NCBI GenBank assembly: GCA_031422555.1
Contig: JANPLZ010000125.1
Span: 1-5,367 of the forward strand
Direction: 5' to 3'
DNA length: 5,367 nt
Origin: JANNAT01 sp031422555
Lineage (GTDB): Bacteria > Pseudomonadota > Alphaproteobacteria > Rhodobacterales > Rhodobacteraceae
In this document: positions 1 to 5,367 of the stretch, one piece after another
Numbering within the stretch: position 1 is the stretch's first letter
Layout: each line of letters begins with the position of its first letter
Program-made: the position numbers and the translations under genes
The notes under the pieces: generated by a model
Told to the model about the DNA's origin: nothing
Databases searched by the model: none
What the model saw: only the letters and a program-made list of their open reading frames with translations

Positions 1-1056
1 ATTGCACGAACTGATCGAGCCGGTAAGCACATGCCACAGCCCCGACAGCGATGATTTTGACACAAACCACGCCTGCCCTGCCGAAAGCTGTATGGTCTCC
101 CACAAACCGGCGCGGCGCATTTCGGGATCAAACAGCAGCCCGCCCGACAGACCGATCAGCCAGCGGGTTTCAAAGCCACCCTCAGCCAGCGGAATGTCGC
201 GGCGGTTGGGCGTCAGCGTCAGCTCTTTCACCTCGCCCGCGCGCCAGACCGTCAGGGCCACCGGGCTGCCCGCCGACGCCTCGATGATCGGGGGCAATTC
301 CTGAAACGCGGTGACATCCTTGCCGCCCGCGCGCAAAATCACGTCGCCCGCCCGAATGCCCGCATCCATCGCGGCGTTCTTGGGATGAACGGCATCGACG
401 ATGGGCAAAAACGGATGCGGGCCTTGCACGTCAATCGTCTCGCCCGCGCGCTGCACCCGGTAGGTCACCGAGGCCGCCGGTGCCTGATCGCGGGCCACGG
501 TCACATAGGTGGCCAGATCGGGGGTCAAAACGCCGTTAACAGCCAGAATCTGGTCCTGAAGTTGCAGGCTTGGCCCTTCAAACGGCACCGATTGCAGCTT
601 GCCCACCACGGGCAAATCCCGGGCGACACCGCTGTAGGTGATCATGCCGATATAGACCGCCAAAGCCAAAAGCAGGTTGAAAAACGGCCCCGCCGCCGCC
701 GTGGCCGCCCGCGCCCACAAGGGTGCCCCTTGCATGGTGTGGCGGCGTTCTTGCGCCGACAAGCTGGCCATCTCCGCCGCCCCCTGCACCGAGGTTGCGT
801 CCTTGTCGCCCAGAAATTTCACATAACCGCCCAAGGGCAGCGCCGCGACTTGCCAGCGGGTGCCGCGTTTATCGACGCGGCTGAACAATACCGGACCAAA
901 GCCCAGACTGAACACTTCGGCATGAATGCCCGACCAGCGCGCAACGATGTAATGGCCGTATTCATGCACGGCGACAATGATCGACAAAGCGATAATAAAA
1001 AACGCAACCGTCCAGGCAACCGATCCTGCACCCATTAAAACACTGCTGAAATCCAC
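1..1056 (-). CDS. rseP: RseP-type site-2 intramembrane zinc metalloprotease, 3' end cut by window edge
   Basis: The frame is open for 352 codons from a GTG at 1056 to the left edge with no stop; I translated it codon by codon. An N-terminal membrane segment (about residues 13-30) leads into HEYGH at 31-35, the zinc-binding HExxH motif with catalytic Glu32. LPLGGYVKF (73-81) and GPFFNLLLA (123-131, start of the second membrane segment) are typical of the RseP/MmpA group of the M50 family. Two periplasmic PDZ-like domains follow, roughly 148-213 (degenerate, lacking the usual Gly-Asp) and 217-286 (with AGIRAGDVIL). The window ends at SSCN, where the family's NLxGPIG motif normally begins, so about 90-100 residues with the second metal-binding LDG motif are missing from view. 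By family, it cleaves membrane anti-sigma factors and other transmembrane segments after a first periplasmic cut; its substrate here is unknown. It starts 2 bases after the dxr stop, which suggests translational coupling. An in-frame ATG at 1033-1035 (codon 8) is the alternative start. Confidence 0.95.
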   Translation of the reverse strand, partial: MDFSSVLMGAGSVAWTVAFFIIALSIIVAVHEYGHYIVARWSGIHAEVFSLGFGPVLFSRVDKRGTRWQVAALPLGGYVKFLGDKDATSVQGAAEMASLSAQERRHTMQGAPLWARAATAAAGPFFNLLLALAVYIGMITYSGVARDLPVVGKLQSVPFEGPSLQLQDQILAVNGVLTPDLATYVTVARDQAPAASVTYRVQRAGETIDVQGPHPFLPIVDAVHPKNAAMDAGIRAGDVILRAGGKDVTAFQELPPIIEASAGSPVALTVWRAGEVKELTLTPNRRDIPLAEGGFETRWLIGLSGGLLFDPEMRRAGLWETIQLSAGQAWFVSKSSLSGLWHVLTGSISSCN

Positions 1057-1058
1057 GC

Positions 1059-2243
1059 TTACCTGCCTTTTGCCCGTTTTCTTGCCACTTCGGTGGCGCG
1101 TATTCTTGTCAGATGGTCCATCGCTTGCACATCCTCAAGGTTTGGTGCGGCAATTCCAAGGCTGGAATCGTGCGAAAGCTGGGTCAAAGTGTCTTCAACC
1201 ACCCCCGCCATTGCCATAAACCCGATGTCACCCGCGATAAATTGATCAAGCGCTACGTCTTTGGCGGCAATAAACGCGGCCCCCGCCAGACCGCGCACCG
1301 CCATCACCTCGCGGCAAAGCCGCAACGCCGGATAGCGCGCAAGGTCAGGCGCACGAAAGGTCAGCGCCCCCAAAGCCGCCAGATCCAGCCGCGCCACCGG
1401 CAGGGCGGCCCGCTGCGGCCAGTTCAGCGCATAACCGATGGGGTGGCGCATATCGGGCGCACCCAGATGCGCCATCACCGCGCCATCGCGAAACCCGACC
1501 ATCGAATGCACCACCGATTCCGGGTGCAGGATCACTTCGATCTGATCGGGATCAACGCCAAAAAACTCACGGGTTTCAATGACTTCCAACGCCTTGTTAA
1601 ACATCGACGCCGAATCAAGCGTGATCCGCGCGCCCATCGACCAGTTCGGATGCGCCAACGCATCGCGCATGGTGGCCTGCGCCAACCTCTCCAGCGGCCA
1701 ATCGCGCAACGCCCCCCCCGAGGCGGTCAGGATGATGCGCTCTACCGCCGCGATGTCTTCGCCGGTCAGGGCCTGAAAGATCGCCGAATGTTCAGAATCC
1801 ACCGGCAAAATAGTGGCCTTATGCGCCGCAGCCGTTGCCATCAGCAAAGGCCCCGCCGTCACCAGACTTTCCTTGTTGGCCAGCGCCAGATGGCCGCCAT
1901 GGCGCAGCGCGCGCAGGCCCGGCACCAGCCCGGCGGCACCGACAATCGCGCTCATCACCCATTGGGCGGGGCGGTCGGCGGCTTCGGCAATCGCCCCGGC
2001 GCCCGCGGCGGCGACAATCCTTGTGCCCGCCAGCGCCGCACGCAAATCGTCGAGACAATCATCATGGGCCGTCACCGCAATATCTGCGCGCAGGTTCCGC
2101 GCCATCTCGGCCAGCAGCGCCACGTTGCGCCCGCCGGTCAAGGCAACGGTGTCAAAGCTGTCTGGCCCGCCTGCCCGCATCAGCAGATCATAGGTCGATT
2201 GGCCAACCGATCCGGTTGCGCCGAAAATGGAGATGGTCCGCAT
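1059..2243 (-). CDS. dxr: 1-deoxy-D-xylulose 5-phosphate reductoisomerase (IspC)
   Basis: This 394-residue protein has the normal length for Dxr, the NADPH-dependent enzyme that isomerises and reduces DXP to 2-C-methyl-D-erythritol 4-phosphate in the cytoplasm, the first committed MEP-pathway step and the target of fosmidomycin. The NADPH-binding loop GATGSVG is at 8-14 and LANKES at 121-126. The divalent-metal ligands are Asp149 and Glu151 (DSEHSAIFQ) and Glu220 (NKALE). Substrate-binding residues are Ser175-Gly176, His198 (HPNWSMG), Ser211, Asn216, Lys217 and His246 (HPESVVHSM); all match the E. coli enzyme at a constant offset of 11. The segment after the SGG motif is ALRDWP rather than the PFR of E. 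coli, a mild difference. The ATG start lies 3 bases after the cdsA stop with no strong Shine-Dalgarno, suggesting coupled translation. A G8 run on the coding strand (1712-1719) falls in codons 175-178. Identification is secure. Confidence 0.98.
   Translation of the reverse strand: MRTISIFGATGSVGQSTYDLLMRAGGPDSFDTVALTGGRNVALLAEMARNLRADIAVTAHDDCLDDLRAALAGTRIVAAAGAGAIAEAADRPAQWVMSAIVGAAGLVPGLRALRHGGHLALANKESLVTAGPLLMATAAAHKATILPVDSEHSAIFQALTGEDIAAVERIILTASGGALRDWPLERLAQATMRDALAHPNWSMGARITLDSASMFNKALEVIETREFFGVDPDQIEVILHPESVVHSMVGFRDGAVMAHLGAPDMRHPIGYALNWPQRAALPVARLDLAALGALTFRAPDLARYPALRLCREVMAVRGLAGAAFIAAKDVALDQFIAGDIGFMAMAGVVEDTLTQLSHDSSLGIAAPNLEDVQAMDHLTRIRATEVARKRAKGR
1061..1070 (-). promoter_or_regulatory. 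Ribosome binding site of rseP, favouring the GTG start
   Basis: Read on the minus strand this is AAAGGCAGGT, lying inside the last codons and stop of dxr. AGGT ends 4 bases and AAAGG ends 9 bases before the GTG at 1054-1056. The later ATG at 1033-1035 has no purine-rich stretch at a suitable distance, so the GTG is the better start. The assignment is by eye. Confidence 0.5.
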
Positions 2244-2246
2244 CTG

Positions 2247-3038
2247 CTATGGCCCGATCGGCAACGGAATGATCCGCGTCAGCAGCATGATGAACACCAT
2301 CGCCCCCACCAGCGCGTCAAAGCGGTCCATCAAGCCGCCATGGCCGGGGATCAGATTGGACGAATCCTTGACCCCGGTGCGCCGCTTGATCCAGCTTTCG
2401 GCGATGTCGCCCAACTGGCCCGCCAAAGCCAGAAACGGCGAGATCACGATCAGACCCCAGCCGCCATGCCCCGCCAAGGCAAAGCCCGCCCCCACGCAGG
2501 CCGCCCCGATCCAGCCCGCAACCGTGCCCGACCATGTCTTTTTGGGGCTGACCGCAGGCCAGAACTTTGGCCCGCCCAAGATGCGCCCGGCGAAATATCC
2601 CATGACGTCTGACACGATGACCACGCCCAGCAGCCATAATATCGCCGCGGTGCCGGATTCGTCGCGCAGCACAAACAGCCCATGCCCCGCCACCATGATC
2701 GCCAGCGCCAGCACCGCCGATGCCCGCGGATGCAGCCGCGCGGTCAGCAAAAACGCCAGCCCCACTAGCGGAAACAGCCAATAGGCCGGCAGCGACGGCC
2801 AGCCTTCGTCCAAAATCAACGACACCGCCGCCATCGCCGCCAAAACCCATGCCATCCGGGGATCGGCAGGGGCGGTGATGCGGGCCAGCTCCCAGATCAT
2901 GATCGCGGTCAGCGCGGTGATCAGCACCAGAAACGACACCCCGCCCAGCCAGATTTCCACAGCACCCACGCCCAGCATCACCGCCGCCGAAATCAGCCGC
3001 GGTTGCAGATCGCCCCATTGCCCGGCCTTGCCGATCAT
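2247..3038 (-). CDS. cdsA: Phosphatidate cytidylyltransferase (CDP-diacylglycerol synthase)
   Basis: The 263-residue product is a polytopic inner-membrane enzyme that joins CTP and phosphatidic acid to give CDP-diacylglycerol and pyrophosphate, the branch point for phosphatidylglycerol, cardiolipin and phosphatidylethanolamine. The C-terminal family signature is complete: S215-x2-K218-R219, K224-D225, then PGHGGLMDRFD at 231-241, with the metal-binding Asp residues. A second conserved block, SDVMGYFAGR (143-152) followed by SPKKTWSG (164-171), is also present. About eight hydrophobic stretches are visible, for example 36-49, 86-100, 107-124, 132-150 and 242-258. It is slightly shorter than the E. 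coli enzyme (about 285). The ATG at 3036-3038 overlaps the uppS stop in an ATGA junction. The frame extends upstream to a TTG at 3167, but that would lie deep inside uppS and add non-family sequence, so the ATG is chosen. A GGGGTGATC stretch (3044-3052) precedes it and can pair with the 3' end of 16S rRNA. Confidence 0.96.
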   Translation of the reverse strand: MIGKAGQWGDLQPRLISAAVMLGVGAVEIWLGGVSFLVLITALTAIMIWELARITAPADPRMAWVLAAMAAVSLILDEGWPSLPAYWLFPLVGLAFLLTARLHPRASAVLALAIMVAGHGLFVLRDESGTAAILWLLGVVIVSDVMGYFAGRILGGPKFWPAVSPKKTWSGTVAGWIGAACVGAGFALAGHGGWGLIVISPFLALAGQLGDIAESWIKRRTGVKDSSNLIPGHGGLMDRFDALVGAMVFIMLLTRIIPLPIGP

Positions 3039-3775
3039 GCGCTGATCACCCCGCCAAAGCGGCGTTCCTTGTTGCCAAAGCGCGCCACAATGCTGGCCAA
3101 CTCGGCCGGGGTGAAATCGGGCCACAGGGTTGGGGTGAATTCGTATTCGGCATAGGCCGCCTGCCAAGGCAGAAAGTTTGACGTGCGCACTTCGCCACTG
3201 GTGCGGATCACCAGATCGGGATCGGGCAAATCGGCGGTATCAAGGTGGTTCGACATCAGGGCGTCGGTGATCGCGGTCGGGTCAAGCCGCCCAGCGGCCA
3301 CGTCGGCGGCCATGGTGCGGATGCTGCGTAAAATCTCGTCCCGCCCGCCATAGTTGATCGCCACCGTCAGGTTCAGACGGCTAAGGGGGGCGGTGCGCTG
3401 CTCAATCCCTGCCATCAGGCGTTGCAATTTGGGGTCAAGGCGGCTGCGGTCGCCGATAAAGCGCATCCGCACGCCCTCAGACGCCAGACGGTCGGCCTCA
3501 CGCTGAATATAGCGCGCAAAGATTGACATCAGGCCCAGCACTTCTTCGGTCGAGCGTTTCCAGTTTTCGGTGGAAAACGCATAGATCGTCAGCCAGCGTA
3601 TGCCCAGATCCGGCGCACAGCGCACGATTTCCTTGACCCGCTCGGCCCCCTTGCGATGGCCCACAAGGCGTGGCCAGCCGCGGTTGGTGGCCCAGCGACC
3701 ATTGCCATCCATGATAATGGCAACATGCTCTGCGGCGCGGTCACCGTTTGCTCTGGATGTATCGCTTGCGGCCAC
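3035..3775 (-). CDS. uppS: Undecaprenyl diphosphate synthase (cis-prenyltransferase)
   Basis: This cytoplasmic, membrane-associated enzyme adds isopentenyl diphosphate units in cis to farnesyl diphosphate, giving the C55 carrier for peptidoglycan and other surface polymers. The 246-residue length is typical. Conserved regions appear in order: IMDGNGRWA at 21-29 with catalytic Asp23, GHRKG at 39-43 (His40), YAFSTENWKR at 65-74, NYGGRDEI at 141-148, and DLVIRTSGEVRTSNFLPWQ from 187, with Arg191, Arg197 and Ser199 for the diphosphate and Glu210 for metal. They align with the E. coli enzyme at an offset of 3. RTSGE replaces the E. coli RTGGE. The start is a GTG at 3773-3775 with GAGG five bases upstream; no ATG occurs before Met22, which is inside the active-site motif. 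The stop overlaps the cdsA start by 4 bases. A distinct dehydrodolichyl-type function is unlikely in this context. Confidence 0.97.
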   Translation of the reverse strand: MAASDTSRANGDRAAEHVAIIMDGNGRWATNRGWPRLVGHRKGAERVKEIVRCAPDLGIRWLTIYAFSTENWKRSTEEVLGLMSIFARYIQREADRLASEGVRMRFIGDRSRLDPKLQRLMAGIEQRTAPLSRLNLTVAINYGGRDEILRSIRTMAADVAAGRLDPTAITDALMSNHLDTADLPDPDLVIRTSGEVRTSNFLPWQAAYAEYEFTPTLWPDFTPAELASIVARFGNKERRFGGVISA

Positions 3776-3780
3776 ACCTA

Positions 3781-3784
3781 CCTC
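3781..3784 (-). promoter_or_regulatory. Shine-Dalgarno of uppS, supports GTG start
   Basis: Minus-strand GAGG, within GAGGTAGGT, ends 5 bases before the GTG at 3775. It is the only good ribosome binding site near the beginning of the frame and settles the non-ATG start. Confidence 0.65.
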
Positions 3785-3843
3785 ATACGCATATTGTCAT
3801 AGTCGACGGGGCCGAATAGTTTTCGACCAAAAATTTTTCGCGC

Positions 3844-3866
3844 CGCAGGCCTGCGTCAGACCTGCA
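3844..3866 (-). other. Inverted repeat / hairpin at the frr stop codon, possible weak terminator or processing stem
   Basis: Positions 3844-3855 form a perfect 12-base palindrome (CGCAGGCCTGCG) abutting the frr stop. An alternative larger hairpin pairs 3860-3866 with 3844-3850 (five Watson-Crick pairs flanked by two G-U pairs, 9-base loop), enclosing the stop codon. A T5 run on the coding strand follows at 3833-3829, about 10 bases beyond the stem. The stem is short and the T run distant, so strong intrinsic termination is doubtful. Partial attenuation or an mRNA-end stem between frr and uppS is possible. Confidence 0.25.
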
Positions 3867-4419
3867 TAATTTCGGCCTGTTTGGTTTCCAACGCCCGCTC
3901 GACCCCGGCGATGGATTTGTCGGTCAATTCCTGCACCTCATCCGCCCACATCTTTTGGTCATCTTCCCCCATGCCCGCGGCTTTGGCCTTTTTGATCTGG
4001 TCCATGCCATCGCGGCGCACATTGCGGATCGAGACTTTGGCGTTCTCGGCATAGGTCGAGGCCACTTTTGACAACTGGCGGCGGCGTTCTTCGTTCAACT
4101 CGGGGATCGGCAGCCGGATCAACGGGCCGTCAGTGACGGGGTTAATCCCGATCCCGGATTCGCGGATGGCCTTTTCCACTTTGGAAATCATCGCCTTGTC
4201 CCAAACGTTGATCACAACCATGCGCGGTTCGGGCACGTTGACGGTGCCGACCTGATTGATCGGGGTCATCTGGCCGTAGGATTCCACCATGATCGGATCA
4301 AGGATCGACGCCGACGCCCGCCCGGTGCGCAGGCTGGCAAATTCGGTTTTCAACGCGTTCATCGCGCCGTCCATGCGGCGCTGGATGGCATCAAGGTCTA
4401 TGTCAAGATCGTCAGGCAT
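3856..4419 (-). CDS. frr: Ribosome recycling factor
   Basis: The 187-residue protein is the usual length for RRF, which acts with EF-G and GTP to split post-termination ribosomes from mRNA. The N-terminal helix carries FASLRTGRAS (27-36), the hinge into the beta-rich domain II (about 31-104, with MTPINQVGTVNVPEPRMVVI), followed by the long C-terminal helices of domain I. The conserved Arg cluster IRNVRRDG (131-138) includes Arg132, the residue important for ribosome binding in E. coli. The ATG at 4417-4419 has GGAAAGAG six bases upstream. It lies 120 bases after pyrH, the standard pyrH-frr pairing of bacteria, and 80 bases before uppS. Nothing in the protein is unusual. Identification is secure. 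Confidence 0.98.
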   Translation of the reverse strand: MPDDLDIDLDAIQRRMDGAMNALKTEFASLRTGRASASILDPIMVESYGQMTPINQVGTVNVPEPRMVVINVWDKAMISKVEKAIRESGIGINPVTDGPLIRLPIPELNEERRRQLSKVASTYAENAKVSIRNVRRDGMDQIKKAKAAGMGEDDQKMWADEVQELTDKSIAGVERALETKQAEIMQV

Positions 4420-4425
4420 GGGCGG

Positions 4426-4433
4426 CTCTTTCC
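4426..4433 (-). promoter_or_regulatory. Shine-Dalgarno of frr
   Basis: Minus-strand GGAAAGAG lies 6 bases before the ATG at 4419. It agrees with the family-typical N-terminus at MPDDLDID. Confidence 0.5.
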
Positions 4434-4481
4434 GGATCGGCGTATCACCTTGCGCGGTGTCCGACGTTTATAGCAACAAGC

Positions 4482-4513
4482 GGGGCAATGGGAATAGGGG
4501 GGGGATAGGGGGG
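4482..4513 (+). repeat. Four-run G tract with canonical G-quadruplex pattern between pyrH and frr
   Basis: On the plus strand there are four G runs: G4 (4482-4485), G3 (4490-4492), G8 (4497-4504) and G6 (4508-4513), separated by CAAT, AATA and ATA. This fits the G3+N1-7 quadruplex pattern. The plus strand is the template for the pyrH-frr transcript, so the RNA carries the matching C runs. The A/T-bearing linkers make it look like a degenerate short repeat. Its function, if any, is unknown. Confidence 0.6.
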
Positions 4514-4539
4514 AATATTGCGGCAACCCAAGCCCGCCT

Positions 4540-5289
4540 TTACCCCCGCGGCAAATCGCCATGCACCCGCGTATAGGTGCCGCGGCCACTAAGAATACCG
4601 CGAAAGCCGCCCGGCTCGTCCAGGCTGAAGACGATGATCGGCAGATTGTTATCGCGCGCAAGTGCAATGGCGGACGCATCCATCACCCCCAGATGCTGTT
4701 GCAGCACCTCGTCATAGGTCACGGTTTCATAGCGTTTGGCATCGGCGAATTTCTTGGGGTCTTTGTCGTAAACCCCGTCAACCTTGGTGCCCTTGAAGAT
4801 CGCCTGACAGGTCATCTCGTTTGCCCGCAAGGTGGCGGCGGTGTCGGTGGTGAAATAGGGATTGCCGGTGCCCGCCGCAAAGATCACCACGCGCTTTTTC
4901 TCCAGATGTCGCACGGCGCGGCGGCGGATGTAGGGCTCGCACACCTGATCCATCGGAATGGCGGAAATCACCCGGGTATGAATACCCAACGCTTCAAGCG
5001 AGGATTGCATTGCCAGCGCGTTCATCACCGTGGCCAGCATGCCCATGTAATCGGCGGTTGTGCGTTCCATGCCTTGGGCCGATCCTTGCAGGCCGCGAAA
5101 GATATTGCCGCCCCCGATCACCATGCAAATCTCGACGCCCAGTTCATGCACCGATTTCACTTCGGCCGCGATGCGCGCCACTGTTGGCGGGTGCAAGCCG
5201 TAGCCCAGATCGCCCATCAGCGCCTCGCCCGAGATTTTCAGCATCACGCGGTCGTAGGAAATTTGCGGCTCGCCACTGGCTTTGGGCAT
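4540..5289 (-). CDS. pyrH: Uridylate kinase (UMP kinase)
   Basis: The 249-residue protein belongs to the bacterial hexameric UMP kinase branch of the amino acid kinase fold and phosphorylates UMP to UDP with ATP, feeding UTP and CTP synthesis; family members are allosterically activated by GTP and inhibited by UTP. Key segments are LKISGEAL (17-24, phosphate-binding Lys18), IGGGNIFRG (58-66), Asp80 in the UMP-binding region, AAGTGNPYFTTDTAA (138-152) and the ATP-site loop KVDGVYDKDPKK (169-180), with MDASAIALA at 203-211 near the C-terminus. The chosen ATG at 5287-5289 has AAGGA eight bases upstream. An upstream TTG at 5343 would add 18 residues unlike the family and is rejected. No other gene is visible in the 78 bases upstream, so the rpsB-tsf pair that precedes pyrH in many bacteria is not seen here. 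Confidence 0.97.
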   Translation of the reverse strand: MPKASGEPQISYDRVMLKISGEALMGDLGYGLHPPTVARIAAEVKSVHELGVEICMVIGGGNIFRGLQGSAQGMERTTADYMGMLATVMNALAMQSSLEALGIHTRVISAIPMDQVCEPYIRRRAVRHLEKKRVVIFAAGTGNPYFTTDTAATLRANEMTCQAIFKGTKVDGVYDKDPKKFADAKRYETVTYDEVLQQHLGVMDASAIALARDNNLPIIVFSLDEPGGFRGILSGRGTYTRVHGDLPRG

Positions 5290-5297
5290 GGGATTTA

Positions 5298-5302
5298 TCC
5301 TT
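5298..5302 (-). promoter_or_regulatory. Shine-Dalgarno of pyrH
   Basis: Minus-strand AAGGA lies 8 bases before the ATG at 5289. It decides the start in favour of this ATG over the upstream in-frame TTG. Confidence 0.65.
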
Positions 5303-5331
5303 GATATCGCGTCAGGGTTTGACTGCGGCGC

Positions 5332-5360
5332 AAAATGTCGCAAAACGGGGGCAGGTTCAA
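5332..5360 (-). promoter_or_regulatory. Weak sigma-70-like promoter candidate upstream of pyrH
   Basis: On the minus strand TTGAAC (5360-5355) matches four of six consensus -35 bases, and after a 17-base spacer CATTTT (5337-5332) matches three of six -10 bases. It would leave a leader of about 35 bases before pyrH. Matches this weak occur by chance. It is listed because it is the only spaced pair noticed in the leader, and a promoter further upstream beyond the window is equally possible. Confidence 0.2.
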
Positions 5361-5367
5361 CGGGGAT

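Noticed and set aside
385..1038. A 217-codon open frame on the plus strand
   Set aside because: It lies opposite rseP, whose HEYGH and PDZ sequence is clearly coding; its composition is of the antisense Arg/His-rich type.
1113..2612. A 499-codon open frame on the plus strand, opposite dxr and cdsA
   Set aside because: Its product is rich in Arg, His, Gln and Pro with no recognisable domain, and it is antisense to two genes with full catalytic motifs. Long antisense frames are expected where GC-rich codons suppress stops.
2247..3167. Longer cdsA starting at TTG 3167
   Set aside because: It would overlap uppS by over 130 bases in another frame and add a non-hydrophobic, non-family N-terminus; the ATGA junction at 3035-3038 is the natural start.
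3776..3828. Promoter for uppS in the frr-uppS gap
   Set aside because: TATGAC/TATGCG-like -10 boxes occur, but no -35 box sits at 16-18 bases with more than two or three matches.
4446..4500. Promoter for frr around the TATAAA near 4468-4473 on the minus strand
   Set aside because: TATAAA is a fair -10 box, but the only TTG-type hexamer is 10 bases upstream, too close, and the hexamer at 17 bases is a poor match.
4561..5304. A 247-codon open frame on the plus strand
   Set aside because: It is antisense to pyrH, which carries all UMP kinase motifs. The His- and Gly-rich product matches no family I know.
4540..5343. Longer pyrH starting at TTG 5343
   Set aside because: The extra 18 residues do not resemble UMP kinases, and a good ribosome binding site precedes the ATG at 5289.
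1..5367. Mobile element, CRISPR array, tRNA or an undescribed multi-gene system
   Set aside because: No transposase, long terminal inverted repeats, spaced direct repeats or tRNA-like folds were noticed; over 95 percent of the window is conserved housekeeping coding sequence.

Overview
The window is a stretch of conserved housekeeping DNA, all read from the minus strand. The order in the direction of transcription is pyrH, frr, uppS, cdsA, dxr, rseP. High GC, strong GC bias at third codon positions, the protein sequences and this gene order all point to an alphaproteobacterium, most likely in the Rhodobacterales (Rhodobacter/Roseobacter-type). Genus and species cannot be fixed from the sequence alone.

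Layout from the right edge leftward: about 78 bases of non-coding leader with a weak promoter candidate; pyrH (UMP kinase); a 120-base gap holding a striking G-run tract, which is C-rich in the mRNA; frr (ribosome recycling factor); an 80-base gap with a small palindrome or hairpin at the frr stop and an A5T5 tract; then a tightly packed block of uppS, cdsA, dxr and rseP, with junctions of -4, +3 and +2 bases. rseP runs off the left edge after 352 codons, before its C-terminal membrane part. No stretch over 300 bases lacks a gene.

The genes connect translation and nucleotide supply to envelope building. PyrH makes UDP on the route to UTP and CTP, and CTP is the co-substrate of CdsA. Dxr catalyses the first committed step of the MEP isoprenoid pathway, which supplies the isopentenyl diphosphate that UppS extends to undecaprenyl diphosphate, the carrier for peptidoglycan and O-antigen precursors. 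CdsA makes CDP-diacylglycerol for phospholipids. RseP is an intramembrane protease of the envelope-stress type. In many alphaproteobacteria bamA and lipid A genes follow this block, but they lie outside the window.

I saw no mobile element, CRISPR array, tRNA, rRNA, pseudogene or novel multi-gene system. All six reading frames called as genes carry their family's key residues. The points worth a second look are small: a canonical four-run G-quadruplex motif between pyrH and frr, a G8 homopolymer inside the catalytic region of dxr, and the inverted repeats around the frr stop codon.
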